Origin: Desulfobacteraceae bacterium
GTDB taxonomy: Bacteria; Desulfobacterota; Desulfobacteria; Desulfobacterales; Desulfobacteraceae
Direction: 5' to 3'
Assembly: GCA_024225635.1 (NCBI GenBank)
Contig: JAAEMK010000847.1
Span: 1-64,000 of the forward strand
Length of the DNA stretch: 64,000 bases
The notes under the pieces are model-generated. The model made no database searches, had not been told where the DNA came from, and was given only the letters and a program-made list of their open reading frames with translations. How positions within the stretch are numbered: position 1 is the stretch's first letter; each line of letters opens with the position of its first letter. Both the position numbers and the translations under genes were made by a program. Positions 26,376-35,694 of this stretch are shown piece after piece.

Positions 26376-28683
26376 GTCTTTTTTTAGCCGTACTGTTGCC
26401 GGGATCTATAAGAAGTGCCTGCTCATACTCCTGCCGTGCCCTGTAGCTTATCCCCATTTCCCTGTATAGATCTCCCAGGGTTATTCTGATGCCCGCATCC
26501 CGGGGAAGAACAGTGGCGGCTTTCCGGATCACCTTCAGGGCCTGTTCCGTTTTTCCCCTTCCACGAAAGAAATTGTAAATCCTGTAAAACGACCACCTGT
26601 TTATCTTTTTTTGCTCTTCAATGTAATCAAGGGCGTTTAGAAATTTCCCTTCAGCAAGTTCCCATTTGCCCCGGGCATGGAGAAAAGCCGCCCAGGAGAT
26701 ACTGGGGCCCGGGATTTGAGGAACGGCCTTTTCCATATCAGCGTCACTCAAACCTAAAACAGCCATGGCCGTGAGGGCTTTGTCGATTATTTTCGGGTTT
26801 AGTTCAACTGCTGTCCGGATAACCCCTGTCCCCTGCCCCGTCTTGCCATGGAATAACAACCATACCCCATACTGCAACGCATTTTCGGGGTCGCTGATGT
26901 CGGAGGTGACGCTGGCCTTGAGAAGCCTTCCGGCAGTCTCTGTCTCTCCTGTTTTTTCAAGATAGAGCCCAAGCCTTTTCAGAAAAATGCTGTTTGCAGG
27001 ATTCAGGCAAACAGCTCTTCTGAAATTTTCCAGGGCCGTGGTGCCATCGTTCAAAAAAAGAGCGGCATTGGCCCGGGCAAAATGGTAATCGCCATTAAAA
27101 GGATCAACTTTGGCTGCAAACCCTGCAATTTTTTCAATTTTTTTCAGCACTTCCACGGGTGTTTCAGCCCCTGTGGAAAGATGCCGGATATGGTAAAAAT
27201 AGTAATATCCGGTCAATGCCGAGATGTTATAGACAACGCCCCCTGCCAGCACAATCAAAGCCGCGGGGAGTGTGACTCTTTTAATAAACAATGATTTTAC
27301 CGGCCACAGCCGGGTTATCCCGGTTCCTGTATTGGAAGCTGAGACGGCAACGCCGGCCATGAAAAAAAACCATAGGCCATTGGCGCCGATGTGAAGATTA
27401 AAATCGGTAATGCCGTGGATCAGCAGGGAGAGAACACCTGTGATGCTTCCCATGTAAATATAAACGCAATAGGCATCCCTTCTTTTCATAAAGACCCTGT
27501 ATGTCTTGAAAAAGAGGTTGCCTATAAAGGCTGCGGCAATCAGAAACCCGATCATTCCTCCTTCAACGGCCATCTCAATATAGTCGTTGTGGGCATGGTC
27601 GATGGTCAATGTTCCATCTATTGTCTGATAGAAAGGATAGATATCGATATAGGTTCCGAATCCGGAACCTGTAATGAAAAAATCCCTGATGATATTCAGG
27701 CTGTCCAGCCAGAAATCGAAACGCAATTCATGGATGACGCCCTGGGCATTTTTAAGCTTTGCAAACCTCTCATAAATCTGGTCCCATCCAAACCATCCGA
27801 TGGTCAGGGCCGCAAGAACAACAATTCCAATGATACCAAGTGTGTTGTCCCGGCTTACTCGTCTCCTGAAAAGAAGAATTGTGAAAAAAACAAGTGAGAG
27901 GCAGAGGCTGATCATTCCTCCCCTTGAGAGACTTACGAATACGGAGGTTATGATCAACAACACCGCCAGGCCTATCAGTAGATGGATGTTGGCCTTTTCC
28001 TGGCTTAAAATCTCGATAACCCCTTTTAACACAGAGCTGTTACGCATCCTTGGCCTGTAAAAAAAGAAGAGCCCAAGAGCAACGGGAAATATCATCTCCA
28101 TCAGGCCTGCATAGTGATTGTGGCAGATGTAGGGGCCAACGATCATGGAGTTTTTAGGAACATGCCAGAACCAGAGGGCCATATCCCTGGTAAGGTAAAA
28201 CTGGAGAATGGATGAAAAGGATAGCATTGCTCCGAAAAAGGTTACCACAACAATGGTTCTTCTGAGCATTCCCTTGTCTTTTAACAGTTGAACCGTGAGC
28301 ATATAGAAACCGGCATACGAGAGATACCGGAAAAATTCTGACAGGGTGGCCCTGGGATGGATGGAAATAGTCAAAAAAGAGCCGGGTGTCGAAAAATCAC
28401 CGGCGTTCTGATGGATCAAAAATGCCGAAGGGGAAAGAACTTTCACCATCAGGGGAGGCAACGGGATAACCTGAAGGAGAATATAACCGAGAAAAAAAAG
28501 CAGAGGAATGGTGCCGGGTGGAAAACAGATCGGGACCCTGTTTTTTACGGCCTGGACTAAAAAAAGACCAAGGGCCGAAAACACGAGGATCTCCATGGCT
28601 GCAACGGACCAGGGATGCACCGTGCCGAATGCAAGGGGAGTAAAAAGAATCAGGAAAAAAAATATTCTGTTAACCGGTTTCAA
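26365..28683 (-). CDS. O-antigen ligase/polymerase-family protein with C-terminal TPRs
   Basis: 772 residues. About twelve hydrophobic helices fill residues 1-480, with the Wzy_C-type periplasmic loop (WLDSLNIIRDFFITGSGFGTY... and HAHNDYIEM). From about 500 TPR-like helices follow (ALENFRRAVCLNPANSIFLKRL, QEYEQALLIDPGNSTAKKRL). WaaL/Wzy-type enzymes ligate or polymerise glycan chains on the periplasmic side; TPRs may recruit partners. The TTG start at 28683 has no clear ribosome site, so coupling to the upstream BY-kinase gene is likely. Distal end of the exopolysaccharide locus. Confidence 0.87.
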   Translation of the reverse strand: MKPVNRIFFFLILFTPLAFGTVHPWSVAAMEILVFSALGLFLVQAVKNRVPICFPPGTIPLLFFLGYILLQVIPLPPLMVKVLSPSAFLIHQNAGDFSTPGSFLTISIHPRATLSEFFRYLSYAGFYMLTVQLLKDKGMLRRTIVVVTFFGAMLSFSSILQFYLTRDMALWFWHVPKNSMIVGPYICHNHYAGLMEMIFPVALGLFFFYRPRMRNSSVLKGVIEILSQEKANIHLLIGLAVLLIITSVFVSLSRGGMISLCLSLVFFTILLFRRRVSRDNTLGIIGIVVLAALTIGWFGWDQIYERFAKLKNAQGVIHELRFDFWLDSLNIIRDFFITGSGFGTYIDIYPFYQTIDGTLTIDHAHNDYIEMAVEGGMIGFLIAAAFIGNLFFKTYRVFMKRRDAYCVYIYMGSITGVLSLLIHGITDFNLHIGANGLWFFFMAGVAVSASNTGTGITRLWPVKSLFIKRVTLPAALIVLAGGVVYNISALTGYYYFYHIRHLSTGAETPVEVLKKIEKIAGFAAKVDPFNGDYHFARANAALFLNDGTTALENFRRAVCLNPANSIFLKRLGLYLEKTGETETAGRLLKASVTSDISDPENALQYGVWLLFHGKTGQGTGVIRTAVELNPKIIDKALTAMAVLGLSDADMEKAVPQIPGPSISWAAFLHARGKWELAEGKFLNALDYIEEQKKINRWSFYRIYNFFRGRGKTEQALKVIRKAATVLPRDAGIRITLGDLYREMGISYRARQEYEQALLIDPGNSTAKKRLSH

Positions 28684-28698
28684 AGACAGGCGCCCGGA

Positions 28699-30876
28699 TC
28701 AGGATTGTGATGATGATGAGTAGTAGTAGTCACCATAACCGTAATAATAGCCGCTCTTTCTGGCATCAAATTTGTTGATCACCAGTCCTGTCAGGGTTGA
28801 AGCATTTTCATTGAAAAGTTTCAACCCCTTGTTCAGCATCTCATAGGTGGTGGAACCGGCAGAGGAGACGATGATGGTTCCTTCAACATTTCTGCTAATG
28901 ATCAGGGCATCGCTAACGCTGATAAGCGGCGGAGAGTCGATGATGATCATGTCATAGTTTTGATAAAGCCGTGTCACCAGCCCTATGAAACGTTCCGAAC
29001 TCAATAACTCTGACGGATTTGGAGGGACGGGACCCGACCCCATGATATCGAGCTTGTCCTTCACATTCCTGTGGATCAACCCCTTTGCCGTTACACCGGC
29101 CAGGAACGAACTCAATCCCACGCTATTTTCAATGCCGAAATTGTTGTGCTGAACAGGCCTTCTCATGTCCGCATCAATCAACAGGGTCTTTTTCCCGGTC
29201 TCTGCAACGATGGCGGCAAGGGATGCGCTTACCGAGGATTTTCCCTCTCCGGGGGACATGCTCGTCACAAGAAAGGTTTTGGGCGGTCTGTCGGCTGAGG
29301 ACAGCAGCACCGACGTTCTTAATGATTTAAAATTCTCAGATAGAGGAGATTTCGATTTATTTAATATATTCTCGACAACAGTCTCTTTTTTGCTTTTAAA
29401 TAAACCGATGGTACCAATGACAGCGATATCAAACCTGTCTTCGATATCTTCAGGGGTTTTCACCGTGTTATCGAGGTATTCAAAAAAGAATGCCAGTCCA
29501 ATCCCCCCGAACAGACCCAGAATGATCGCAAGGAGCAGGTTTCTCTTCTTGTTGGGGCTGGCTGGAATTTCCGGTATAACCGCTTTTTCGATAACCCACA
29601 CATTCACGGACTGATTCTCCTCCGTGAGCCCCTTTTCTTTCATTTTTTTAACAAGGGCATCATAAAGGTACCTGTTGGTTTCAACCTCTCTTTTCAAAAT
29701 TTTAAGCTGAATATATTTTTCATTTAGGTTGGTGGCTTCAAATTTTGTTTCATTCAGGAGAGTTCTCAGATTCTGTTCATTGGATATTGCGAGCTCATAT
29801 TGGTTCTGTATGGTCTGAACCGCCTTTTGTATCTCGCTGGTTTTTTTTCTCTTTAGCCCTTTTAATTCATCATTTGCTGAAATCATTACAGGATGCTTCC
29901 GACCGTATTTTTTCGAAAACTCGGAGATCTTCTGTTCCGACACAATGATCTGCTTTTTTATGGAATCGATGGACCGATTATCCGCAATGGCCGGTATGGT
30001 CTCAAGGTCCCGCCGTTTGGTGTTCCGGATCTGATTGTAAATGGCGCCAAGTTCCTTCTTATCTGTTTCCGATTTGGTCAGTCGCCGGCTCAGTTCGGAC
30101 AATCTTTCAGGAAGAACGGTCATTCGGTCTTCGATGGTGATAATATCATTGTCTTTCTGATATTTAGTGAGGGATTTTTCAGAATCTTCAAGTTTTTTTC
30201 TTTGCGTTTCAGCCTTTTTGCTCATCCATCTGATACTGTAACTGGAAGTCTCCATTCGCATGTCAAGGAGCTCGTCAATATACGCCCGGGCAATGGAGTT
30301 TGAAATCTTCGCGGCAAGGGCTGGATTATCGGACTTGAAACTTATCTCAATGACCCTTGAATTTTGAACCGGTTGTACACTGACTCCCATCTGGATGAAG
30401 CGTTCCAGCTCTTCAGCTTTGGTCAGGGAGACAGGGGTGTTGCCGTTTTTTTGGGAAACGGATGCCAGCTCTTCAATGCCGATCATCTCCTTAAAGGATA
30501 AATAAAAGCTTTTCAGCCAGGAGACCGAAATTGACACGATGGACTGCTTTGAATCGTCTTTACTGAAAAAGGTGTTATACATTTTTTCGACATCAAAACC
30601 GTCGACGACCTTTTTTGTAACAGAAGCACTTTTAATGATCTGGTATTGGGTTTCTAAGAATTCAGGGTCATAGGGGGTATATCTGTACCCGCCACCCAGG
30701 GCGTTTGATGTATTTTTTTCAACCATCACCTTTGTGGCGGCCATGTATATGGGGGTGGCTGTGAAGGTTGAGATGACAACGATGATAAAAGTAATAGTAA
30801 AGAATGTAAATACGGTGCTCTTCCGCTTGTTTACTATTCGAAAATAATCCCGCAGGTGTATCTCTTTTTCATCCAT
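28699..30876 (-). CDS. Polysaccharide co-polymerase / BY-kinase (Wzc-like)
   Basis: 725 residues. Wzz domain at the N-terminus with TM1 about 22-42, a long coiled-coil periplasmic part, and TM2 about 445-465; then a cytoplasmic tyrosine kinase with Walker A SPGEGKSSVS, Walker A' LLIDADMRRP and Walker B MIIIDSPPL. The C-terminus is a tyrosine cluster (YYYGYGDYYY), the autophosphorylation tail expected for this class. It controls chain length and export with the SLBB protein encoded 2 bp upstream. Confidence 0.95.
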   Translation of the reverse strand: MDEKEIHLRDYFRIVNKRKSTVFTFFTITFIIVVISTFTATPIYMAATKVMVEKNTSNALGGGYRYTPYDPEFLETQYQIIKSASVTKKVVDGFDVEKMYNTFFSKDDSKQSIVSISVSWLKSFYLSFKEMIGIEELASVSQKNGNTPVSLTKAEELERFIQMGVSVQPVQNSRVIEISFKSDNPALAAKISNSIARAYIDELLDMRMETSSYSIRWMSKKAETQRKKLEDSEKSLTKYQKDNDIITIEDRMTVLPERLSELSRRLTKSETDKKELGAIYNQIRNTKRRDLETIPAIADNRSIDSIKKQIIVSEQKISEFSKKYGRKHPVMISANDELKGLKRKKTSEIQKAVQTIQNQYELAISNEQNLRTLLNETKFEATNLNEKYIQLKILKREVETNRYLYDALVKKMKEKGLTEENQSVNVWVIEKAVIPEIPASPNKKRNLLLAIILGLFGGIGLAFFFEYLDNTVKTPEDIEDRFDIAVIGTIGLFKSKKETVVENILNKSKSPLSENFKSLRTSVLLSSADRPPKTFLVTSMSPGEGKSSVSASLAAIVAETGKKTLLIDADMRRPVQHNNFGIENSVGLSSFLAGVTAKGLIHRNVKDKLDIMGSGPVPPNPSELLSSERFIGLVTRLYQNYDMIIIDSPPLISVSDALIISRNVEGTIIVSSAGSTTYEMLNKGLKLFNENASTLTGLVINKFDARKSGYYYGYGDYYYSSSSQS

Positions 30877-30878
30877 GT

Positions 30879-31679
30879 TTAAAAAAAGCTCTCCGGAACA
30901 ACAATTACATCATCGGGAAGCACCGGCTCATCCATATTCACGTTTTCAAGCACCCGTTTCTTTCCATCAATGATTCTGATTATTTTAACCTTTCCCTTGG
31001 CGGCGATCTTGGAAAACCCACCGGCCCTGGTAATGGCTTTTATAACGGTTATATCGGAATCCAATCTATAGGAGTCGGGTTTTTTCACCTCACCAGAAAC
31101 GTAAAAGATATCTGCCTTGGCAATGTATACACTGTCTCCGTCTTTAATTGGGAGATTAAGTGAGGTGTCCCCTTTTTTGATGAGACGCTCAAGGTCGATG
31201 GAGATGGTATCCTCCGGGCTGTTTGAAACACTTTTTCGTTTGATTGTCGCCGTATTCCCCGCATCAAGCATCATGCCGCCGGCCTTTGAAATGAACTCGA
31301 GCAAGGTGGTTTCCCCCCGTAGCTCAAACAGTCCCGGATTTCTTACCTGCCCAAGGATGGTCGCCTTTTTGCTCCTGTACTCCTTGATAAAAACATCGAC
31401 CTGGGGATTTACCAGATAGCCGTCGGCAAAGAGCCGCTCCAGCTTTTTTGAGACCTGTGACACCGTAAGGCCCTTAACGCTAACCTCTCCGATCAGCGGA
31501 ACACGGATTGTTTCATCCGCGGTCACCCTTACTGTTGTTGAGAGATCATCGTTTTCATAGACGTTGATATCAAGGACATCTCCATTACCTACAAAGTATT
31601 TACCTCCGGCCGCAGGCAAAGGATTCGCCAGGAACATCAGACAGATTAAAAAAATATTTAAAAACTGGTGGCGTATCAT
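30879..31679 (-). CDS. Polysaccharide export protein with SLBB domains (Wza-like)
   Basis: 266 residues. A signal peptide ends near PLPAAGG; no convincing lipobox cysteine is seen, unlike classical Wza. A poly-export domain (YFVGNGDVLDINVYENDDLS) is followed by two SLBB modules (ATILGQVRNPGLFEL and FYVSGEVKKPDSY). Such proteins build the outer-membrane or periplasmic export conduit. Because a separate beta-barrel is encoded next, this one may be the periplasmic half of a split channel, as in systems using a distinct OMP. Confidence 0.93.
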   Translation of the reverse strand: MIRHQFLNIFLICLMFLANPLPAAGGKYFVGNGDVLDINVYENDDLSTTVRVTADETIRVPLIGEVSVKGLTVSQVSKKLERLFADGYLVNPQVDVFIKEYRSKKATILGQVRNPGLFELRGETTLLEFISKAGGMMLDAGNTATIKRKSVSNSPEDTISIDLERLIKKGDTSLNLPIKDGDSVYIAKADIFYVSGEVKKPDSYRLDSDITVIKAITRAGGFSKIAAKGKVKIIRIIDGKKRVLENVNMDEPVLPDDVIVVPESFF

Positions 31680-33038
31680 TTAAAGAGAAAGATCAATCCT
31701 GAGAAATACTGTGTTGTTGGTGAAATCAAAAGGCTTGAAATTTGAATCCCTTTGGGTGAAAATATATGCTAAATCAAAACGCAGCCACTCCCTGAACTCA
31801 TATCTCAAGGCGGGGGCGATGCTGAACAGGTTATCATCCCTTTCGTCTGTGACGCCGTTGAATGTAAAGTCGCCTTTATATCGTTCCTTGGAAGACGATA
31901 CGTTTAACGTTCCGGACCACTTATCGGTAAAACGCTGGAGCCAGGTCGCTGACAGCCCGGTCGAAAGAGAGGTGGATGAGGTGCTCATGGTTGATTCGTT
32001 GAATCTGCGAAATCCGTTTACCAGCAAGGCCCGCTTGGGAGTAAAATTATGCTGGGTCTGGATCTCATAGGAGAAACCGTCCTCGTCCTCCACACCTGCC
32101 TTGTCAAAGTCCTTATCAATATAACCTATTTTTATCCGGCCTTTGGTCTTTGCCGTGACATCCCATTCAAGGCCGGTATAGTAACGTTTCTCAATACTGT
32201 CCGAAATACTGTCCGATTCGGTGTTGGTATCAAAACTGATATCGGCGAACTCATACTCCACAAAAACAGATGTCTTTGGTAGGATCCTGTAAAAAAGGTA
32301 GGCTGAAAAGGAATTGTCGTTCCTGTCCCTGTAGGCGTTGATGCTATCCTCATATTCAAGGTCATAATTTGAATAATCTACCCTGAACCTTAATTTTTCC
32401 GAAGGGTCATACACCATGATGTAATTGAACAAATTATCCAGGTACTCGTCAAGGCGCTCGGAAATACCATTATCATTCACTTCGCTCCTGATGTTAAACT
32501 GATCGACAACATCAATGGAAAGCCCCATGTCGAAGTTATACTGAAAGAGTCCTTCGGCCTTGTGATTGGTTGTATCATGATCCGAATGGTCAGCATAATA
32601 TACAAACTCGGGGGCATAAAGAAAATACCCCTGGGCACGCCTTGTGGTATCCGGTTTTATGCGGCTCAGGTTGAGGCCGCCTGGAGATGTGTTGGTTGTT
32701 CCTATCTCCAGGAGTTTTTCACGGTTTGCCGGCAATGCGATCCATAGTCCCGGGTTGACGGATGTGACAAAGTCATCTTCTTTATTGGTGTTTAGATTAA
32801 AAAGGTTGTCTGTATATGTTTCCTCAAACAACACGAAGTGGTGAACAAGACCACCTCTTTCACCGAAAATTTCAGCCCCGATCCCCTCGACTTCCTGGCC
32901 GGCCGGGAACTCTCTCTCTCCCTGGCCCAGGGGAACATCCGATGCCGCCGGATTGGGAATATCGGCAGCAGTTACCAGGGTGGCTCCATATACGATACAA
33001 AACATGACCAGCGTCAGAATCGATACTCGATTTAGCAT
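31680..33038 (-). CDS. Outer-membrane beta-barrel protein of the exopolysaccharide locus
   Basis: 452 residues from the ATG at 33038 (AAAGGAG 5 nt upstream; longer frames lack a site). A signal peptide (ILTLVMFCIVYGATLVTAA) is followed by alternating amphipathic strands to the C-terminal FLRIDLSL, typical of barrels of the 'putative beta-barrel porin 2' (BBP2) type. It directly abuts the SLBB export gene. By analogy with split export systems it could form the outer-membrane pore for the polymer. Confidence 0.85.
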   Translation of the reverse strand: MLNRVSILTLVMFCIVYGATLVTAADIPNPAASDVPLGQGEREFPAGQEVEGIGAEIFGERGGLVHHFVLFEETYTDNLFNLNTNKEDDFVTSVNPGLWIALPANREKLLEIGTTNTSPGGLNLSRIKPDTTRRAQGYFLYAPEFVYYADHSDHDTTNHKAEGLFQYNFDMGLSIDVVDQFNIRSEVNDNGISERLDEYLDNLFNYIMVYDPSEKLRFRVDYSNYDLEYEDSINAYRDRNDNSFSAYLFYRILPKTSVFVEYEFADISFDTNTESDSISDSIEKRYYTGLEWDVTAKTKGRIKIGYIDKDFDKAGVEDEDGFSYEIQTQHNFTPKRALLVNGFRRFNESTMSTSSTSLSTGLSATWLQRFTDKWSGTLNVSSSKERYKGDFTFNGVTDERDDNLFSIAPALRYEFREWLRFDLAYIFTQRDSNFKPFDFTNNTVFLRIDLSL

Positions 33039-33078
33039 GGCAGCTCCTTTAATTGTTGGGGTACGATGTGGAAATCTT

Positions 33079-33639
33079 TTAGAAAGTGGTTGTGGACGCA
33101 TAATTCCTGTTTTTATTTGAATCGGTGTCAATGGTTTTCAAAGGTACATCAGATGCGGTATATGCAAGGCCTTCCTCTCCCCCAAGGCATTGAGACTGTG
33201 CAATTTCATCTCGATGAAACAAGGGGGTTCCCGTCGGCGATAGCGCATCCCCCGCGGCTTTGGCTACGATCGCTTTCATCACTCCCGCCTCGGTTGCGCA
33301 CATGCATAGCTGATCCAGTTTGACAACTCCGCCCGATGCATAAATCGTTTTTAAGACAGAGTATGGATTATATTCAAGATCAATTGCGATTTTCATGCAT
33401 TCACAAACCGGAGCATTCTGTTCCATAGCCTTTGAAACAGCCTCCTGTAGAACAATCTCCTCGGGGGGGGTGTACGCAAGCCCCTCTTCCCCTGCCTGGC
33501 CCTGGGGAAGCTGAGCGGCCTTTCCCTCTTCCAACGCTGTGATATAGGTGTCCAGCCAACCCGCTTCCGCGGCCGGGAGATTTTTTGTAAAACCGGCAAA
33601 TAAGGCCAATGCAGCTACAACCGATAGTATTTTATTCAT
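33079..33639 (-). CDS. Small secreted protein with duplicated EEGLAYT motif and CxC sites
   Basis: 186 residues from the ATG at 33639. Signal peptide to about 25 (LSVVAALALFAGFTKNLPAA). GEEGLAYT occurs twice, before and after a helical core that carries two CxC-type sites (VCECMKIAIDL and LCMCATEAGV) around EYNPYSVLKTIYASGGV. I do not recognise the family by name; a similar helical core often accompanies export genes of polysaccharide loci. Not a lipoprotein. It lies 40 bp before the beta-barrel gene, so a role at the export pore is plausible. Confidence 0.75.
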   Translation of the reverse strand: MNKILSVVAALALFAGFTKNLPAAEAGWLDTYITALEEGKAAQLPQGQAGEEGLAYTPPEEIVLQEAVSKAMEQNAPVCECMKIAIDLEYNPYSVLKTIYASGGVVKLDQLCMCATEAGVMKAIVAKAAGDALSPTGTPLFHRDEIAQSQCLGGEEGLAYTASDVPLKTIDTDSNKNRNYASTTTF

Positions 33640-33760
33640 AGTTCCCCCAATCCAATTGAGCGCAGTCGAGTACCGTTTGTAAAACAAAATCTGAACAGCA
33701 CCTCTATAGGAGCAAAATTAATGCCGAGCAGCCGAGTTGAAACTTTTTTTATATTATATT

Positions 33761-35593
33761 TCAGAGGTATTGGCCAGCCTGTTTCCGAAAAAGGGCTGCA
33801 TACTCTTTGTCCATCTCCATGAGGGCATCATGACTCCCCTCCTCTGCTATCTTGCCGTCTTTTAGAAGGCAAATCCTGTCCGCCATCCTGACCGTTGAAA
33901 ATCGATGGCTGATAATGAGAGCCGCTTTATCCTTTACAAGCTCTTTGAACCGGTTAAATACCTCATATTCACTCTTCACGTCAAGGGAACTTGCCGGCTC
34001 ATCCAGAATAACAAGATCCGCATCCCTGAAAAAAGCCCGGGCAAGTGCCGTCATTTGCCACTGCCCAACGCTCAGTTCAGCTCCGTTCTTGAACATTCTC
34101 CCAAGGGGAGTATCAAGTCCGGAATGAAGCGATTCAATATAATCCTTTATTCCCGCCTTTTGCGCGGCTGCCTCTATCCTGTCTTCATCAGGGGCGTTAT
34201 TTATGTCTCCCAGCCTGATATTTTCCCGAGCCGTCATATTGTAGCGGATATAATCCTGGAAAACGACACTGATTCTTTTCCTGTAATTCTTTACTCCAAA
34301 TCGCTTTATGTTGATGCCATCAAGACGAACCGAACCACTGTCCGGATCGTAAAGACGGCATAAAAGTTTCACAAGAGTGCTTTTACCCGAGCCATTTTCT
34401 CCAACCAGCGCCACAATTTCCCCCGGCGCTATGTAAAAGTTTACACAATCTAATACATTTTTTTCACATTGTTGATACCTAAATGTAACATCGCTCATTT
34501 CAAAGCCAGACTGTATTGTTTCCAAAACCCGGTTTGAAGTATCAGACTCGTTTATTCTTGGCTTAACATCGAGAAACTCATAAAAATTCAACAGAAACAG
34601 ATTATCCTCGTAGAGCCCGGCAACACTTTCCAGAAAAGACCTCAGATACTGAAGACCCTTTTGAAACGCCTGAAAGTACATGACCATGTCTCCGAGGGAG
34701 ATGGTTCCCTGGACCGTTCTTGATGCAATATAGATGAACGACCCGAAAACCGCCAGGGTGGTGCTTGACTGTCCGACAAGGTCGCCAAGGGCGCGTTTCT
34801 TTTCAAAGCTGAGTTTTTCGTTCCTCAACACGGATCGAATAGCCTTGAAGCGCTTTCTAAAATGATCCCCAAGTCCGAAAAGCCTGAGTTCCCGGGCATG
34901 GGCATCACCGGTCAGCATCCAGTTATAATAAAAAGCCCTCCTTTCATCCTCAGTCCTTTGTTTCTGCCAGGCATAGATCTTATCCGAGTATTGAAACCGC
35001 ATCAACACCCCGGGAAGTGCGGCAGCAACCAGCACAAGGCAGAGAAACGGGTTAAAGAGAACCAGAAGCCACAGGACCGCCACAAGTGAGGCGCCGCTCC
35101 GCCCTGCTAGAATCAATCCGTTCACGATGCTGGTGGGCCTGTAGGGCCCTTCTCTCTGGGCCCTGTGCAGGGTATCCCTGTATTGAGGAGATTCATAATA
35201 GGCAAGGTCAACAGAGGTCGATTTTTCATGGAGCACGGAGAACATATGGTCTGCCACGGCCAGTGACTGGGCTTTTTTTGCATACTCGGAAAAAAAACCG
35301 CAAATCGCGGTCAAAAGCCCTACCCCCCCTGCCAGGGCAATATACCATGCCACCGTGGAAAAACCGTCACCCGTAGCGGGTCCGATGCTTGAAGCGCTGC
35401 GGGTAACTGCTTCTGAAACAGAATCAATGATAAGCTTTAACAGATAAAGGGAGAACAGGGGCAGTGCGCCCTGGAAAACGACAAGAACAGCAGATGCAAC
35501 GGTCCACCCGGGCCCTGCCTGCCACACAAAGCGAAATGCCCTGTCAATGCGAAGGGCATTTTCAAGTTTTGTTTTTAATGGGTTGGGATTCAT
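33761..35593 (-). CDS. ABC transporter with fused membrane and ATPase domains, peptide/lipid exporter type
   Basis: 610 residues: an ABC type 1 membrane domain to about 340 and a nucleotide-binding domain with Walker A GENGSGKSTL, Q-loop VVFQDY, signature LSVGQWQ (Val replaces the usual Gly), Walker B LVILDEPASSLD and switch His ISHRFST. No C39 peptidase domain, so it would export an already cut or uncut product. It resembles exporters of RiPP clusters (LanT/lasso D type) and lies next to the putative precursor peptide and PqqD genes. A terminator-like hairpin just upstream suggests partial separate expression. Confidence 0.88.
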   Translation of the reverse strand: MNPNPLKTKLENALRIDRAFRFVWQAGPGWTVASAVLVVFQGALPLFSLYLLKLIIDSVSEAVTRSASSIGPATGDGFSTVAWYIALAGGVGLLTAICGFFSEYAKKAQSLAVADHMFSVLHEKSTSVDLAYYESPQYRDTLHRAQREGPYRPTSIVNGLILAGRSGASLVAVLWLLVLFNPFLCLVLVAAALPGVLMRFQYSDKIYAWQKQRTEDERRAFYYNWMLTGDAHARELRLFGLGDHFRKRFKAIRSVLRNEKLSFEKKRALGDLVGQSSTTLAVFGSFIYIASRTVQGTISLGDMVMYFQAFQKGLQYLRSFLESVAGLYEDNLFLLNFYEFLDVKPRINESDTSNRVLETIQSGFEMSDVTFRYQQCEKNVLDCVNFYIAPGEIVALVGENGSGKSTLVKLLCRLYDPDSGSVRLDGINIKRFGVKNYRKRISVVFQDYIRYNMTARENIRLGDINNAPDEDRIEAAAQKAGIKDYIESLHSGLDTPLGRMFKNGAELSVGQWQMTALARAFFRDADLVILDEPASSLDVKSEYEVFNRFKELVKDKAALIISHRFSTVRMADRICLLKDGKIAEEGSHDALMEMDKEYAALFRKQAGQYL

Positions 35594-35614
35594 TGATTTT
35601 TAAGGCCTGGAGCT

Positions 35615-35664
35615 GAAAAAAAAGACAGGGTGCATAAGTGTGTAAAACTTAAGCTCCCTGCCTT
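35615..35664 (-). terminator. Terminator-like hairpin between the PEP-CTERM-like gene and the ABC exporter
   Basis: On the minus strand arms AAGGCAGGG (35664-35656) and CCCTGTCTT (35630-35622) pair with one G-U, with an inner TTAAGT/ACTTAT helix, and end in a run of T (35623-35615). It would end or attenuate transcription 31 bp after the PEP-CTERM-like gene. Confidence 0.7.
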
Positions 35665-35694
35665 ATATGTCACACAAGCTTTTTTATTATAGAT

